Source of the DNA: Paenibacillus sp. PCH8
GTDB taxonomy: Bacteria; Bacillota; Bacilli; Paenibacillales; Paenibacillaceae
DNA length: 64,000 bases
NCBI RefSeq assembly: GCF_002968835.1
Contig: NZ_PKQK01000007.1
Location: 1 to 64,000, forward strand
Direction of reading: 5' to 3'
Each line of letters opens with the position of its first letter. Position 1 is the stretch's first letter. Below are positions 43,523-52,326 of the stretch, piece after piece. Under the pieces are notes generated by a model. That model made no database searches. It was not told the DNA's origin and was given only the letters and a program-made list of their open reading frames with translations. The translations under genes were made by a program, and so were the position numbers.

Positions 43523-45514
43523 TTAACGTGTTACTTCCTGTTCCTCTACAACGATTCTGTTCCGACCTCCATTCTTGGCGCTATACAACGCCATGTCAGC
43601 CCGATAAAACAAAGACTCTACACTAACCTTCTCATCCATCCAATTCCATTCAGCAATGCCACTGGATACCGTAACGAAAGGTCTCGTCTCTTCCGCAACC
43701 CTTGTCCGGATCACTTCCGCATATTCAAGCGCTTGATGGACACTAACCTGTGGCATATAGATAGCCAGTTCTTCTCCACCCCATCTGGCACAGATGTCCT
43801 CCGGGCGAACAGAACTAGTAACAATTTCACTCACTTGCTTCAACACTTGATCACCCGTCTGGTGTCCGAATGTATCATTCACCTGTTTGAATTGATCAAT
43901 ATCCACCACAATGAGAGAACCACAGAACTCATGAGCCTGGCGCTCGTGAATTACGCTGTCCAGGTAATGCCTAACGTACAACCCGGTCAACATATCCAAA
44001 TTAGCCAAACGCCGAACCTCGGCATGTAGCGTGGCATTGGAAAGAGCTAGACCGATATGAATGGACAACATCTGCAAGAGCCGATAATTATCATACGAGA
44101 AGTAGTGCTCTCTAGTGTGTGCTAGCAGAATGGCACCTTTCACTTCACCATTAACACTAATCGGTGATGCAATCAGTGACATGGAACCGGTATTTTCCAT
44201 GAATACGGAGGATACTTTGTCGTATTGAGCATAATTGGATATAATTAGCGGTTCCGCTGTTCGATACAGCAATCCTGCGATACCGTAATCCACAGAGAAT
44301 GATTGGTGATACACATCTTCCATGTTAGATGACATGACTTCGAAGTGATTCGTATTATCATTGAGTTGAAGAATGCAACACGTTTCAGCCTGAAATATTT
44401 CCTTTAACTCTCGCTGGGATATTTGATAAATCTCCATAAGTTGCAGGCTTTGGTTCAAGCGTTGTGTAAGGCCATTAATTAAACGAAGTTCCTGAATCAA
44501 CATATTAGACTGTTCATGCAACTTGGCATTTTCGAAGGCCGTTCCTGCTGTGTCTACCATCATCGTAATCAATTGCAGATCCGATTCTTCCATGAGCTCA
44601 TCATTCATTTCAATATGGAATACACCGTATATGCCTTGTTTTCCTTTAAGAGGAAGACCCACCTCAACAATGCGGCTTTCTCCATCATCCGACCGGGCGA
44701 CAATCAGTTTGCCCTCCATGAACGTCCGAACACACAGATCTTCTCCTCGTTCGTTTAGAAGCAACGGTTTGATCCGCGGGTTAAAATTGCTCTGATCCTG
44801 AGACATATACAATTTGATGTAAGTGGCTGGGTACAAGTAATCCATGCTGTCAAATACCTCATCCAATATGGCGCCGACATCCATTTTCTCATGCATTCGC
44901 TGAACAATCTGAAAGAGGATAGACCTCCGGTGTTCCTCACGTGCTGTTTGTTCATGGGCATGTAACAGGTCCGTCATAAATATGTATTCAAATCTTCGGT
45001 AAAAGCAGGTACGATAATGCAATGCCTCAGATCGAACCACAGCTTCAGACGTTTCATCTCGGTTGGTTTCATAGATCACAGCAGTAAATACGGCAAACAT
45101 GTCCTTGTTCGTTCTGGAGAATAGGGGGTGAGTTATTAGAAGATATTCTCCCCGTTCGCCTGATCCTCTGTGAGACAGAGCCTGTCTCTTATCAATGCAT
45201 TCCAATACAAGCCTGTGTACATCCACGCCAGGATTAGCTTCACGATCGCTATCATATCCCAGACAGACGCCTTCCGTATTCCATACACTGTACAACGTCG
45301 TTGTCATGGCCAAGCCAGAATCCACTTGGGATTTCCAGTCACTGTAAGCCTGTTGCAGCAAGTTGCCCAAATATGAAAAATCAAAAGGTGTGATATCCAT
45401 TTTTTGCATCCACAATACATGCTCTTCATGAGGATGAGGAGCCGCAAAGGAAACGGAATCGCCCGAACTTCGTGAATTCAAGCTGGCAGGTAAACTTCTT
45501 AGATGTTCTAACAT
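43523..45514 (-). CDS. GAF-domain diguanylate cyclase (GGDEF protein)
   Basis: The 663-residue protein has an N-terminal region of unknown fold (about 1-190), two GAF domains (about 200-345 and 365-500), and a C-terminal GGDEF domain. The active site reads GGEEL near residues 577-581; the usual last residue is Phe, but GGEE residues needed for GTP and metal are present. DIDQFKQVNDTFGHQTGD is intact and the product-inhibition site RPED lies five residues before GGEEL, so activity is likely. It probably makes cyclic di-GMP in response to a cytoplasmic signal. The layout is like B. subtilis YtrP. It is divergent from rpsD. Confidence 0.9.
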   Translation of the reverse strand: MLEHLRSLPASLNSRSSGDSVSFAAPHPHEEHVLWMQKMDITPFDFSYLGNLLQQAYSDWKSQVDSGLAMTTTLYSVWNTEGVCLGYDSDREANPGVDVHRLVLECIDKRQALSHRGSGERGEYLLITHPLFSRTNKDMFAVFTAVIYETNRDETSEAVVRSEALHYRTCFYRRFEYIFMTDLLHAHEQTAREEHRRSILFQIVQRMHEKMDVGAILDEVFDSMDYLYPATYIKLYMSQDQSNFNPRIKPLLLNERGEDLCVRTFMEGKLIVARSDDGESRIVEVGLPLKGKQGIYGVFHIEMNDELMEESDLQLITMMVDTAGTAFENAKLHEQSNMLIQELRLINGLTQRLNQSLQLMEIYQISQRELKEIFQAETCCILQLNDNTNHFEVMSSNMEDVYHQSFSVDYGIAGLLYRTAEPLIISNYAQYDKVSSVFMENTGSMSLIASPISVNGEVKGAILLAHTREHYFSYDNYRLLQMLSIHIGLALSNATLHAEVRRLANLDMLTGLYVRHYLDSVIHERQAHEFCGSLIVVDIDQFKQVNDTFGHQTGDQVLKQVSEIVTSSVRPEDICARWGGEELAIYMPQVSVHQALEYAEVIRTRVAEETRPFVTVSSGIAEWNWMDEKVSVESLFYRADMALYSAKNGGRNRIVVEEQEVTR

Positions 45515-45753
45515 GTCAGGCGCTCCTTTGCACCGTTTTTTTATCCGATAGGATGCATTAATCTGCAGACGCTATCGCAAACCTGCAAATCCTCTACAAT
45601 ATCCTTGATACACAAGATCATTTAAAGTTAAGATACATTCTATTTTACTCTGTTTAAAGCTTTTTTGCATCCATATTTCAGAAAATTGTCCTATTATTTT
45701 AGGCCCAATGACCTATCGACAAATTTAGACGTTTTTCTGACTTTATCCTATGC

Positions 45754-45782
45754 TTGACTTTGCATCTCTTAGACTGTAGAAT
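45754..45782 (+). promoter_or_regulatory. Sigma-A promoter for rpsD
   Basis: TTGACT (45,754-45,759) and TAGAAT (45,777-45,782) with exactly 17 bp between. It implies a leader of about 190 nt. Confidence 0.82.
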
Positions 45783-45789
45783 AAATTGT

Positions 45790-45979
45790 TGATGAAGACT
45801 ACTAAATGGGTCTTTAAATTTGGGCATTACCGGTTGTGTCACCCTCATTCTTTTTGTTGCTTTCAGGACAGCGGCTGAACTATCCTGATCGTTCTATGCG
45901 TGGCCAAGCCCGCATCAACAAATTGGAGCGCAAACAGAGCCCTAATATGAACTTTAACTAAAAAGGAGCTACTTTAAAC
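45790..45979 (+). promoter_or_regulatory. Long rpsD leader, candidate S4 autoregulatory site, containing a small open frame
   Basis: In B. subtilis, S4 represses its own synthesis through the rpsD leader. Here the leader contains an open frame that ends TAA (45,959-45,961) just before the rpsD ribosome site AAAAAGGAG. From GTG 45,836 it encodes about 41 residues, or 21 from ATG 45,896 (MRGQARINKLERKQSPNMNF then N). Neither start has a strong ribosome site. The basic composition and codon pattern look protein-like, but I do not recognise the peptide. It may be the remnant of a lost gene or a translated leader. Confidence 0.45.
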
Positions 45980-46579
45980 ATGGCACGTTACACTGGTCCT
46001 AAATTTAAATTGAGCCGTCGCCTCGGCATTTCCCTGAGCGGAACAGGCAAAGAATTGAAACGTCCTTTCCCTCCAGGTCAGCACGGAGCTAACCAACGCA
46101 GAAAAATGAGCAACTACGGTATGCAGTTGCAAGAAAAACAAAAATTGCGTCACATGTACGGTTTGGGCGAGAAGCAATTCCGCACACTGTTCTCCAAAGC
46201 GCAAAAAATGCAAGGTATTGCCGGCGAAAACTTCATGTTCTTGCTTGAGTGCCGCCTTGACAACCTCGTTTACCGTCTTGGCTTTGCTAACTCCCGCGCT
46301 GGAGCGCGTCAGTTGGTAGCACATGGTCACGTAACTGTAAACGGCAAAAAAGTTGATATCGCTTCTTACCAAGTAAGCACTGGCGATCTAATCAGCTTGC
46401 GTGAAAGAAGTCGTGGTCTTTCTTCCGTTAAGGAATCTTTGGAAGGCCGTTCGCATCTTCCAGCATACGTTGAATATAACGAAGCAGCTGTAGAAGGTAA
46501 ATTCATCCGCTTGCCTGAGCGCGCTGAATTGTCCCAAGACATCGATGAAAAACAAATCGTCGAGTTCTACAACCGTTAA
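45980..46579 (+). CDS. rpsD: 30S ribosomal protein S4
   Basis: S4 binds 16S rRNA early in 30S assembly and represses its own operon in many bacteria. The 199 residues begin MARYTGPKFKLSRRLGISLS and contain the S4 RNA-binding domain CRLDNLVYRLGFANSRAGAR and QLVAHGHVTVNGKKVDI. The zinc-binding cysteine cluster seen in some S4 proteins is absent. Its start lies 11 bases after AAGGAG. It is monocistronic, with promoter and terminator both clear. Confidence 0.97.
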   Translation: MARYTGPKFKLSRRLGISLSGTGKELKRPFPPGQHGANQRRKMSNYGMQLQEKQKLRHMYGLGEKQFRTLFSKAQKMQGIAGENFMFLLECRLDNLVYRLGFANSRAGARQLVAHGHVTVNGKKVDIASYQVSTGDLISLRERSRGLSSVKESLEGRSHLPAYVEYNEAAVEGKFIRLPERAELSQDIDEKQIVEFYNR

Positions 46580-46608
46580 TCGTTGCAATCACATTAAAGT
46601 TTCAATCC

Positions 46609-46644
46609 AAACAGCTGTCGAGATCTTCTCGGCAGCTGTTTTTC
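46609..46644 (+). terminator. Terminator of rpsD
   Basis: AACAGCTGTCGAGA pairs with TCTCGGCAGCTGTT (one G-U pair), followed by TTT. Confidence 0.92.
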
Positions 46645-46757
46645 TATGCTTTTTTCTATTTCCCTTCATTATTGAAGTCTAAATAACGATATAAATGTTA
46701 ACTCCCTTTTGGAGTAGCACACAAACATCAGAATACAGACATCGAAGGGGATAAAAC

Positions 46758-48863
46758 ATGCATTTCATACGTAACCGCAAGTTGGCAGTTAAGCTGGGAC
46801 TTCTTCTCGGGGTAGTATTACTCTGTTGTATCGGAGCCTTGATCGCCTTTAACACCAGTACAATCTACGACAAAAGTCTTCAGTACGGCGAAACCGTTGC
46901 TGGACAGGCAGCAAATCGGGCCACAACCGAGTTCATGACGGACATTAATCAGGTCAAAAACACACTGGACACCTTAAGTACAACTTTAATGGATGCCGCT
47001 CAGAACGAGTCACTCAGCCGCGAGGAAGTCGTCAGACTCCTTGAACAATATCTGAAAAAGGACGAGCACGTTTTCGGCTTTTATACGGGTTGGGAACCGA
47101 ATGCCTTTGATGGAAACGATGCGGATAACGTGAATAAAAATGAATATGATGATGCTACTGGCCGCTTTATTCCATACGTTATACGGGACGAGAATGCCCT
47201 GCATTTGGAACCTCTGCCTACCTATGAAGGAACTAGCGAAACAAGTGCTTATTATCAACAACCCAAGACGACCAAATCCATCTATTGGTCCGAGCCAATC
47301 ACTTACACAGTTGGCGGTAAAGAAACACTGCTCGTTTCAATTGTGCTCCCACTATTAGACGATAATAATACCTTTCTCGGAATCGTCGGAGCCGACTTTA
47401 CGATTGAACGCTTCCAGCAAAATATCGCATCACTTAATCCGGATAGTGGCTATGCCATGCTGATTACAAGCGGAGGTCAGATTGCTGCTCACGGCTCCAA
47501 ACCGGAACTGGCCAATGGGGGAGCTGTGATTCCTTCTGAAATGAAGACGATCATTCAGCGTATCCAGTCTGGTGAATCCCAGTTTTATGCTTCTGACGAC
47601 CATTCAGATTCGGAACTATTTATAGCAGAGCCCGCCAAGTTGCAAGGATCGAATTCGAACTGGTACCTGGTCTCCGCGCTTCCAAAAAGCCATATCCTTC
47701 AACCCTTCTATGAAAGCTTGAACTGGTCCATGCTCATTGCCGCGCTGGCTATTATTCTGCTTGCAAGTGTGGTCACTTACACCATCCTCTCCATTGTAAG
47801 GCAGTTAAATCAAGTCAATATTGTCGCTGGACAGCTGGCTGATGGAGATTTGACACAAAAGTTACCTGTACGATCCAAAGATGAATTTGGTGTCATGGCA
47901 GGTCATATGAATCAGATGATGGATACACTGCGTCATACGATATCCGTTATATCTGAACATGCTTTATCCGTGGGCTCTACCTCTCAGCAATTAACCGCAG
48001 GTGCCGAAGAAACAGGGAAAGCCGCCGAACTGATTGCGTTAACCGGACTGGAAGTTGCAGACAAAGCAGGTAAACAGGTGAACGAACTGCAAGAATCCTC
48101 ACGTTCCATGAATGAAATATCTGCTGGAATCGGAAGAATTGCACAGGCCGCCGCAGATGTATCTGATTCATCTCGAACCGTGGCTGAGCGAACAACAGTA
48201 GGGTCTGATAAGATTCAGGCCGCCATGCGCATGGTCGATAACGCGACCTCTTCTGTACAGACCTCCATGACCGCGCTTGAGAATTTCCGTCAACGCTCTG
48301 AAGAGATTGGTCACATTACGGGCATGATAACGGAAGTTAGCCGTCAGACTAATCTTCTTGCACTTAATGCTTCTATTGAAGCATCTAGAGCAGGTGAACA
48401 CGGACGCGGATTCGGTGTTGTGGCTTCCGAGATTCGCAATCTCGCTGAACAATCCAGAGCATCCGCAGCACAGATTGCAGAGCTAATCCATAATGTTCAG
48501 CAAGAAGTGATCTCTCTCGTTGAAAATATGGAAAAAGGCAATTCCGAAGTGATACACATTGCAGAAGTGATGAACGAAAGTGGCGACCTATTCATCTCTA
48601 TTTCATCACAGATCTCAGATGTTAATGTGCAGATTGAGCATGTTTCAGCCATTGCACAGCAGATGTCCGCAGGATCACAGCAGGTTGATGCCACTTTGAT
48701 GCAGCTCAAAAACATTGGTCACGAGACAGCTGATCATGCTACTCGAATGGCTTCTGCTTCTGAAGAACAACTCGCATCCATGGAAGAGATTACGGCGGCA
48801 TCTGCCTCACTGGCTAATCTTACACAGGAACTGCTCGAACTGATTCAACGCTTCAGAACTTGA
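46758..48863 (+). CDS. Methyl-accepting chemotaxis protein with an extracellular Cache sensor
   Basis: A membrane chemoreceptor of 701 residues. TM1 is about residues 10-31 (KLGLLLGVVLLCCIGALIAF); an extracellular dCache-type domain (about 34-320) includes GFYTGWEPNAF, SIYWSEPITYTVGGKETL and GIVGADFTIERFQ. TM2 is at about 323-346, followed by HAMP and the signalling domain whose tip EVSRQTNLLALNASIEASRA and GEHGRGFGVVASEIRNLAEQ bind CheA/CheW. The ligand is not evident. Start ATG after GAAGGGG. The gene is a single unit. Confidence 0.95.
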   Translation: MHFIRNRKLAVKLGLLLGVVLLCCIGALIAFNTSTIYDKSLQYGETVAGQAANRATTEFMTDINQVKNTLDTLSTTLMDAAQNESLSREEVVRLLEQYLKKDEHVFGFYTGWEPNAFDGNDADNVNKNEYDDATGRFIPYVIRDENALHLEPLPTYEGTSETSAYYQQPKTTKSIYWSEPITYTVGGKETLLVSIVLPLLDDNNTFLGIVGADFTIERFQQNIASLNPDSGYAMLITSGGQIAAHGSKPELANGGAVIPSEMKTIIQRIQSGESQFYASDDHSDSELFIAEPAKLQGSNSNWYLVSALPKSHILQPFYESLNWSMLIAALAIILLASVVTYTILSIVRQLNQVNIVAGQLADGDLTQKLPVRSKDEFGVMAGHMNQMMDTLRHTISVISEHALSVGSTSQQLTAGAEETGKAAELIALTGLEVADKAGKQVNELQESSRSMNEISAGIGRIAQAAADVSDSSRTVAERTTVGSDKIQAAMRMVDNATSSVQTSMTALENFRQRSEEIGHITGMITEVSRQTNLLALNASIEASRAGEHGRGFGVVASEIRNLAEQSRASAAQIAELIHNVQQEVISLVENMEKGNSEVIHIAEVMNESGDLFISISSQISDVNVQIEHVSAIAQQMSAGSQQVDATLMQLKNIGHETADHATRMASASEEQLASMEEITAASASLANLTQELLELIQRFRT

Positions 48864-48895
48864 TGTAGAGAATCTCCAATCCTACACTCCAATTG

Positions 48896-48940
48896 AGGCC
48901 GCCCTGTGCAACCTAGCATGGTGGCGGCCTTCTTCCTTTT
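48896..48940 (+). terminator. Terminator of the chemoreceptor gene
   Basis: AGGCCGCC and GGCGGCCT form a stem with a long loop, followed by TTCTTCCTTTT. Confidence 0.82.
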
Positions 48941-49056
48941 AACTTTTAACTCATGAAATGTACTCCAATATCGCAAAATATATAGCATAATCCATGGCAG
49001 ATTAGCAAATTTCGACTATTACTTGGATTTCTCAGGCATGCAAACCCGCCTTTTTA

Positions 49057-49065
49057 TGCTATAAT
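49057..49065 (+). promoter_or_regulatory. Extended -10 promoter of the PBP gene
   Basis: TGCTATAAT is an extended -10 element about 30 bp before the start codon; no convincing -35 is seen 17 bp upstream. Confidence 0.55.
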
Positions 49066-49094
49066 AAGTGCTGTTAAAAGGAGGAAGACACTGA

Positions 49095-52000
49095 ATGGTT
49101 GATGTTAATAAGAAAAAGCCCGATGAACAGCCTGCACGCAAGCGTAGCTTTGCACGCAGACTGGGAAGTTTCGTCAAATGGATGGTTGTCCTTGGATTTA
49201 TGGGGGCACTATTTGTAGGCGGTGCTTTGATGGGATACGTCAGTTCCATTGTCAAAGACGAGCCTGTCCGTTCAAGGGCCCTGATTGAACAAAAAGTCAG
49301 CGAAAACTCCATCACAGGCTTTGCTTACTTTGCCGACGGTAGCCCGATCGGTCAATTACGTACAGAAGAAGACAGGCGTCCGGTCACTTTTGACCAGATC
49401 CCGAAGAAAGTTATTGATGCCGTTATATCGATTGAAGACAATCATTTTTACGAACATAAAGGCGTAGACATGAGCGGAACGCTCCGTGCCGTGAAACAGA
49501 AAGTGCTGAAAGAATCAGTACAAACAGGCGGTAGTACACTGACTCAGCAATTGGCACGACGTGTATTCCTCAATCTGGATCGTACAGAAGATCGGAAAGT
49601 GAAAGAAATCTTGCTCTCACTCCGACTCGAACGTTTCCTGACCAAAGACGAGATCATGACAGCCTATCTGAACAAGGTTCCTTTCGGTAATGGTTCCAGC
49701 GGATACAACGTATACGGAATTAAGGCCGCTGCCAAAGGTCTGTTCAATATCAATGATCTGGAGAAAATCAACATCGCTCAGGCTGCTTATCTTGCTGGAT
49801 TACCACAGCTTCCCTCCTCGTATTCGGCCTTTAACGGAAAAGGCGATTTTGTAGAGGATAATTTTGACCGCGCAATCAACCGTCAGCATCTGGTATTACG
49901 CCGCATGCTTGAACTCGGCAAAATCAATCAGTCCGAGCATGACAAAGCGCTTGCTTTTGATATCAAAAGTTCACTCGCTCCGAAGACCATCAAGGCTTAC
50001 AATACTTATCCATACCTTATGATGGAAACCGAACGGCAAGCTACACAAATTTTGATGAAACAACTGAATGCAGACACAGTTGAAGCTGCAGACGAAAGTA
50101 CTGATAAAGAAACACCTCAGAAGGAAAGCAGTGCATTATTGGAAGATGCTCAGACGCAATTGCGTACAGGTGGATATCGCATCTACACAACCATTAACAA
50201 AAGCATCTACAAAACGATGCGTACCATTGCCGAAGATGATAGCAATTTCTCAGCAGATGATCCTGTAAAAGGAAAAGAACAGACTGCTGCCATGCTGATT
50301 AATCACAAAACCGGTGCAATTCTAGGCATGATTGAAGGCCGAAATTTCCAGGATGAACAGATGAACTATGCTACGCAGATGATACGTCAGCCAGGTTCGA
50401 CGATGAAACCGATCGCTGCTTATCTGCCAGCCCTGGATGAAGGTCTTGTCCAGCCTGCTTCTATTATTGATGACTCACCGATCATTCTGAAAAATGGCCC
50501 TAGCGGGTACCATATTGCGAAGAATGCCAACAATCGCTACCAAGGGCTTGTAACTGCCCGCAGAGCATTGAATTATTCACTCAATATACCGGCTTTGAAG
50601 TTGTTTAATGAAGAAGTGGGGATCGACAAAGCTTGGACCTTTGCCAAAAAGCTAGGTATTACCACCATCCAGAAGGAAGACTATCAGGCACAGACAGGTG
50701 TTCTTGGAGGTCTCCAATACGGTGTAACCGTTGAAGAACTGACCAATGCCTACGGTGCCATCGCCAACAACGGCGTATATAACGATTCCTATATGATTAG
50801 CAAAATCGTGGATTCCAAAGGTAATATCGTCTATAAACACGATTCTGAACCTGTTCAGGCCTTCTCGGAACAGACAGCATACCTGATGACCGATATGTTG
50901 CGGACCGTAATTACGGAAGGTACGGCAGATAAAGTACGTGAGAATTACAAGTATAGAAAGAGCGTGCCGATCGTAGGTAAAACGGGCTCGACTCAAAATT
51001 ATGCTGATGTTTGGTTCGAAGGCTATACACCGGATGTCACACTTGGCGTGTGGGTTGGATACAAGCAGCCAGTGAATACACTCGAAAACAAGTCACAGCG
51101 TAAACATGCGCAGCAACTGTGGACGAAAATTCTGAATGAAGTAATTGATACGCAAAAAGATCTCTTTGTCACCGATTCGTTCAAAAAACCATCTGGCATC
51201 GAAACGCGGACCGTATCAGCTTATAGCGGTAAATTGCCAACATCGCTGACCGACAAATTTGTTACAGATATTTTCAACAGCAAATTTGTTCCCAAGGATC
51301 GCGACGACGGTGTCGCCAAAGCCAAATACATTACTTACAATGGTGTAAACTACATTCCACGTGATGGAACGCCTGCGGACATGCTGAAAGAAAAAACGGT
51401 AATCAAGCGCAAAAAGCCAATCTCTGATCTCATCAAGGAATTGCAAAATGCATTCACACGGATGAGTCGCCATGAGTCCCTTGCCTATTACCTTCCTGAA
51501 GATGCGGATGCAGACATGCCAACCCAGATTGATCCAAGAACAGATAACGGCAAAGCTCCTGATGCGCCAGGTAATGTTAGAATCTCAGCCTCGGGTGACA
51601 GAGCCGTCATTACATTTAATGCCACACCTGAAAATGATGTCGTTGGTTATCGTCTATACCGTTCTGTTAATGGTGGAGGATTCCAGAACCAGGGGCAAGT
51701 GGTCCTGACAGGAGAATCCAGATCATTCAGTGCGTATGCAGCACAAGGAGGCAGCTTCGCTTTCTATGTAACTGCAGTGGATGTCGCGGGTAGGGAGTCT
51801 GCTCCAAGTGCTACAGCGAATAGTGCTGGTATTGCAGCTCCTCCTGTGGAAGAGGTAAAAGAGCCAATTAATGTTCCAGGTACAGTTATTACTCCGGGAG
51901 AAACCCAAACGGATAATGCTCCCGCGACGGCCCCAGGTTCACCTGGCCAAGTCAGCGTATCTGCTCTCACACAAGGACTGCGTATTCAATGGGCATCGAA

Positions 52001-52190
52001 TACGGACGCAACGAGTTACGCTGTATATTACAGTGAAACCGGTTCGGCTCCTTACACCAAAATCGGAACGACTGCGGGCACATCCATGGATTATGGCGTA
52101 CCTGCATCAACCAACGGATGGTTCAAAGTATCTGCCAGCAACAGTGTTGGTGAATCAGAACCTTCTGCAGCCGTGCATTATCAACCCTGA
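49095..52190 (+). CDS. Class A penicillin-binding protein (PBP1A/PonA type) with C-terminal fibronectin III domains
   Basis: A bifunctional enzyme that polymerises and crosslinks peptidoglycan. After a short cytoplasmic tail and TM (about residues 29-52) comes the GT51 domain with catalytic EDNHFYEHKG and GGSTLTQQLARR. The transpeptidase domain has SxxK as STMK (Ser about 435), SLN in ALNYSLNIPAL, and KTGS about residue 627. After about residue 800 two fibronectin type III modules follow (APDAPGNVRISASGDRAVIT and APGSPGQVSVSALTQGLRIQ), which probably bind wall polymers. 1031 residues, long because of these. Start follows AAGGAGG. Confidence 0.94.
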   Translation: MVDVNKKKPDEQPARKRSFARRLGSFVKWMVVLGFMGALFVGGALMGYVSSIVKDEPVRSRALIEQKVSENSITGFAYFADGSPIGQLRTEEDRRPVTFDQIPKKVIDAVISIEDNHFYEHKGVDMSGTLRAVKQKVLKESVQTGGSTLTQQLARRVFLNLDRTEDRKVKEILLSLRLERFLTKDEIMTAYLNKVPFGNGSSGYNVYGIKAAAKGLFNINDLEKINIAQAAYLAGLPQLPSSYSAFNGKGDFVEDNFDRAINRQHLVLRRMLELGKINQSEHDKALAFDIKSSLAPKTIKAYNTYPYLMMETERQATQILMKQLNADTVEAADESTDKETPQKESSALLEDAQTQLRTGGYRIYTTINKSIYKTMRTIAEDDSNFSADDPVKGKEQTAAMLINHKTGAILGMIEGRNFQDEQMNYATQMIRQPGSTMKPIAAYLPALDEGLVQPASIIDDSPIILKNGPSGYHIAKNANNRYQGLVTARRALNYSLNIPALKLFNEEVGIDKAWTFAKKLGITTIQKEDYQAQTGVLGGLQYGVTVEELTNAYGAIANNGVYNDSYMISKIVDSKGNIVYKHDSEPVQAFSEQTAYLMTDMLRTVITEGTADKVRENYKYRKSVPIVGKTGSTQNYADVWFEGYTPDVTLGVWVGYKQPVNTLENKSQRKHAQQLWTKILNEVIDTQKDLFVTDSFKKPSGIETRTVSAYSGKLPTSLTDKFVTDIFNSKFVPKDRDDGVAKAKYITYNGVNYIPRDGTPADMLKEKTVIKRKKPISDLIKELQNAFTRMSRHESLAYYLPEDADADMPTQIDPRTDNGKAPDAPGNVRISASGDRAVITFNATPENDVVGYRLYRSVNGGGFQNQGQVVLTGESRSFSAYAAQGGSFAFYVTAVDVAGRESAPSATANSAGIAAPPVEEVKEPINVPGTVITPGETQTDNAPATAPGSPGQVSVSALTQGLRIQWASNTDATSYAVYYSETGSAPYTKIGTTAGTSMDYGVPASTNGWFKVSASNSVGESEPSAAVHYQP

Positions 52191-52214
52191 TGCAACTTTA
52201 GTTATTCCAATGCA

Positions 52215-52252
52215 GCCGCACCTTCAGTCTATGACTGAGGGTGCGGCTTTTC
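52215..52252 (+). terminator. Terminator of the PBP gene
   Basis: GCCGCACC (52,215-52,222) pairs with GGTGCGGC (52,240-52,247), with TCAG/CTGA inside, followed by TTTTC. Confidence 0.85.
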
Positions 52253-52260
52253 ATTGTAAA

Positions 52261-52303
52261 ATGAAAAAGCCTGATCACATGCCATCAGGCATGAACCAGG
52301 CTT
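52261..52303 (-). terminator. Terminator of acsA
   Basis: AAGCCTG and CAGGCTT close a stem with an inner ATGCC/GGCAT hairpin; in minus sense it is followed by TTTTCAT. Confidence 0.75.
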
Positions 52304-52326
52304 CTTCTGAAATGGTATGAACTCAT

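Noticed and set aside
46645..46757. Sigma-D promoter for the chemoreceptor
   Set aside because: A GATAT-like -10 is present but no TAAA at the proper distance.
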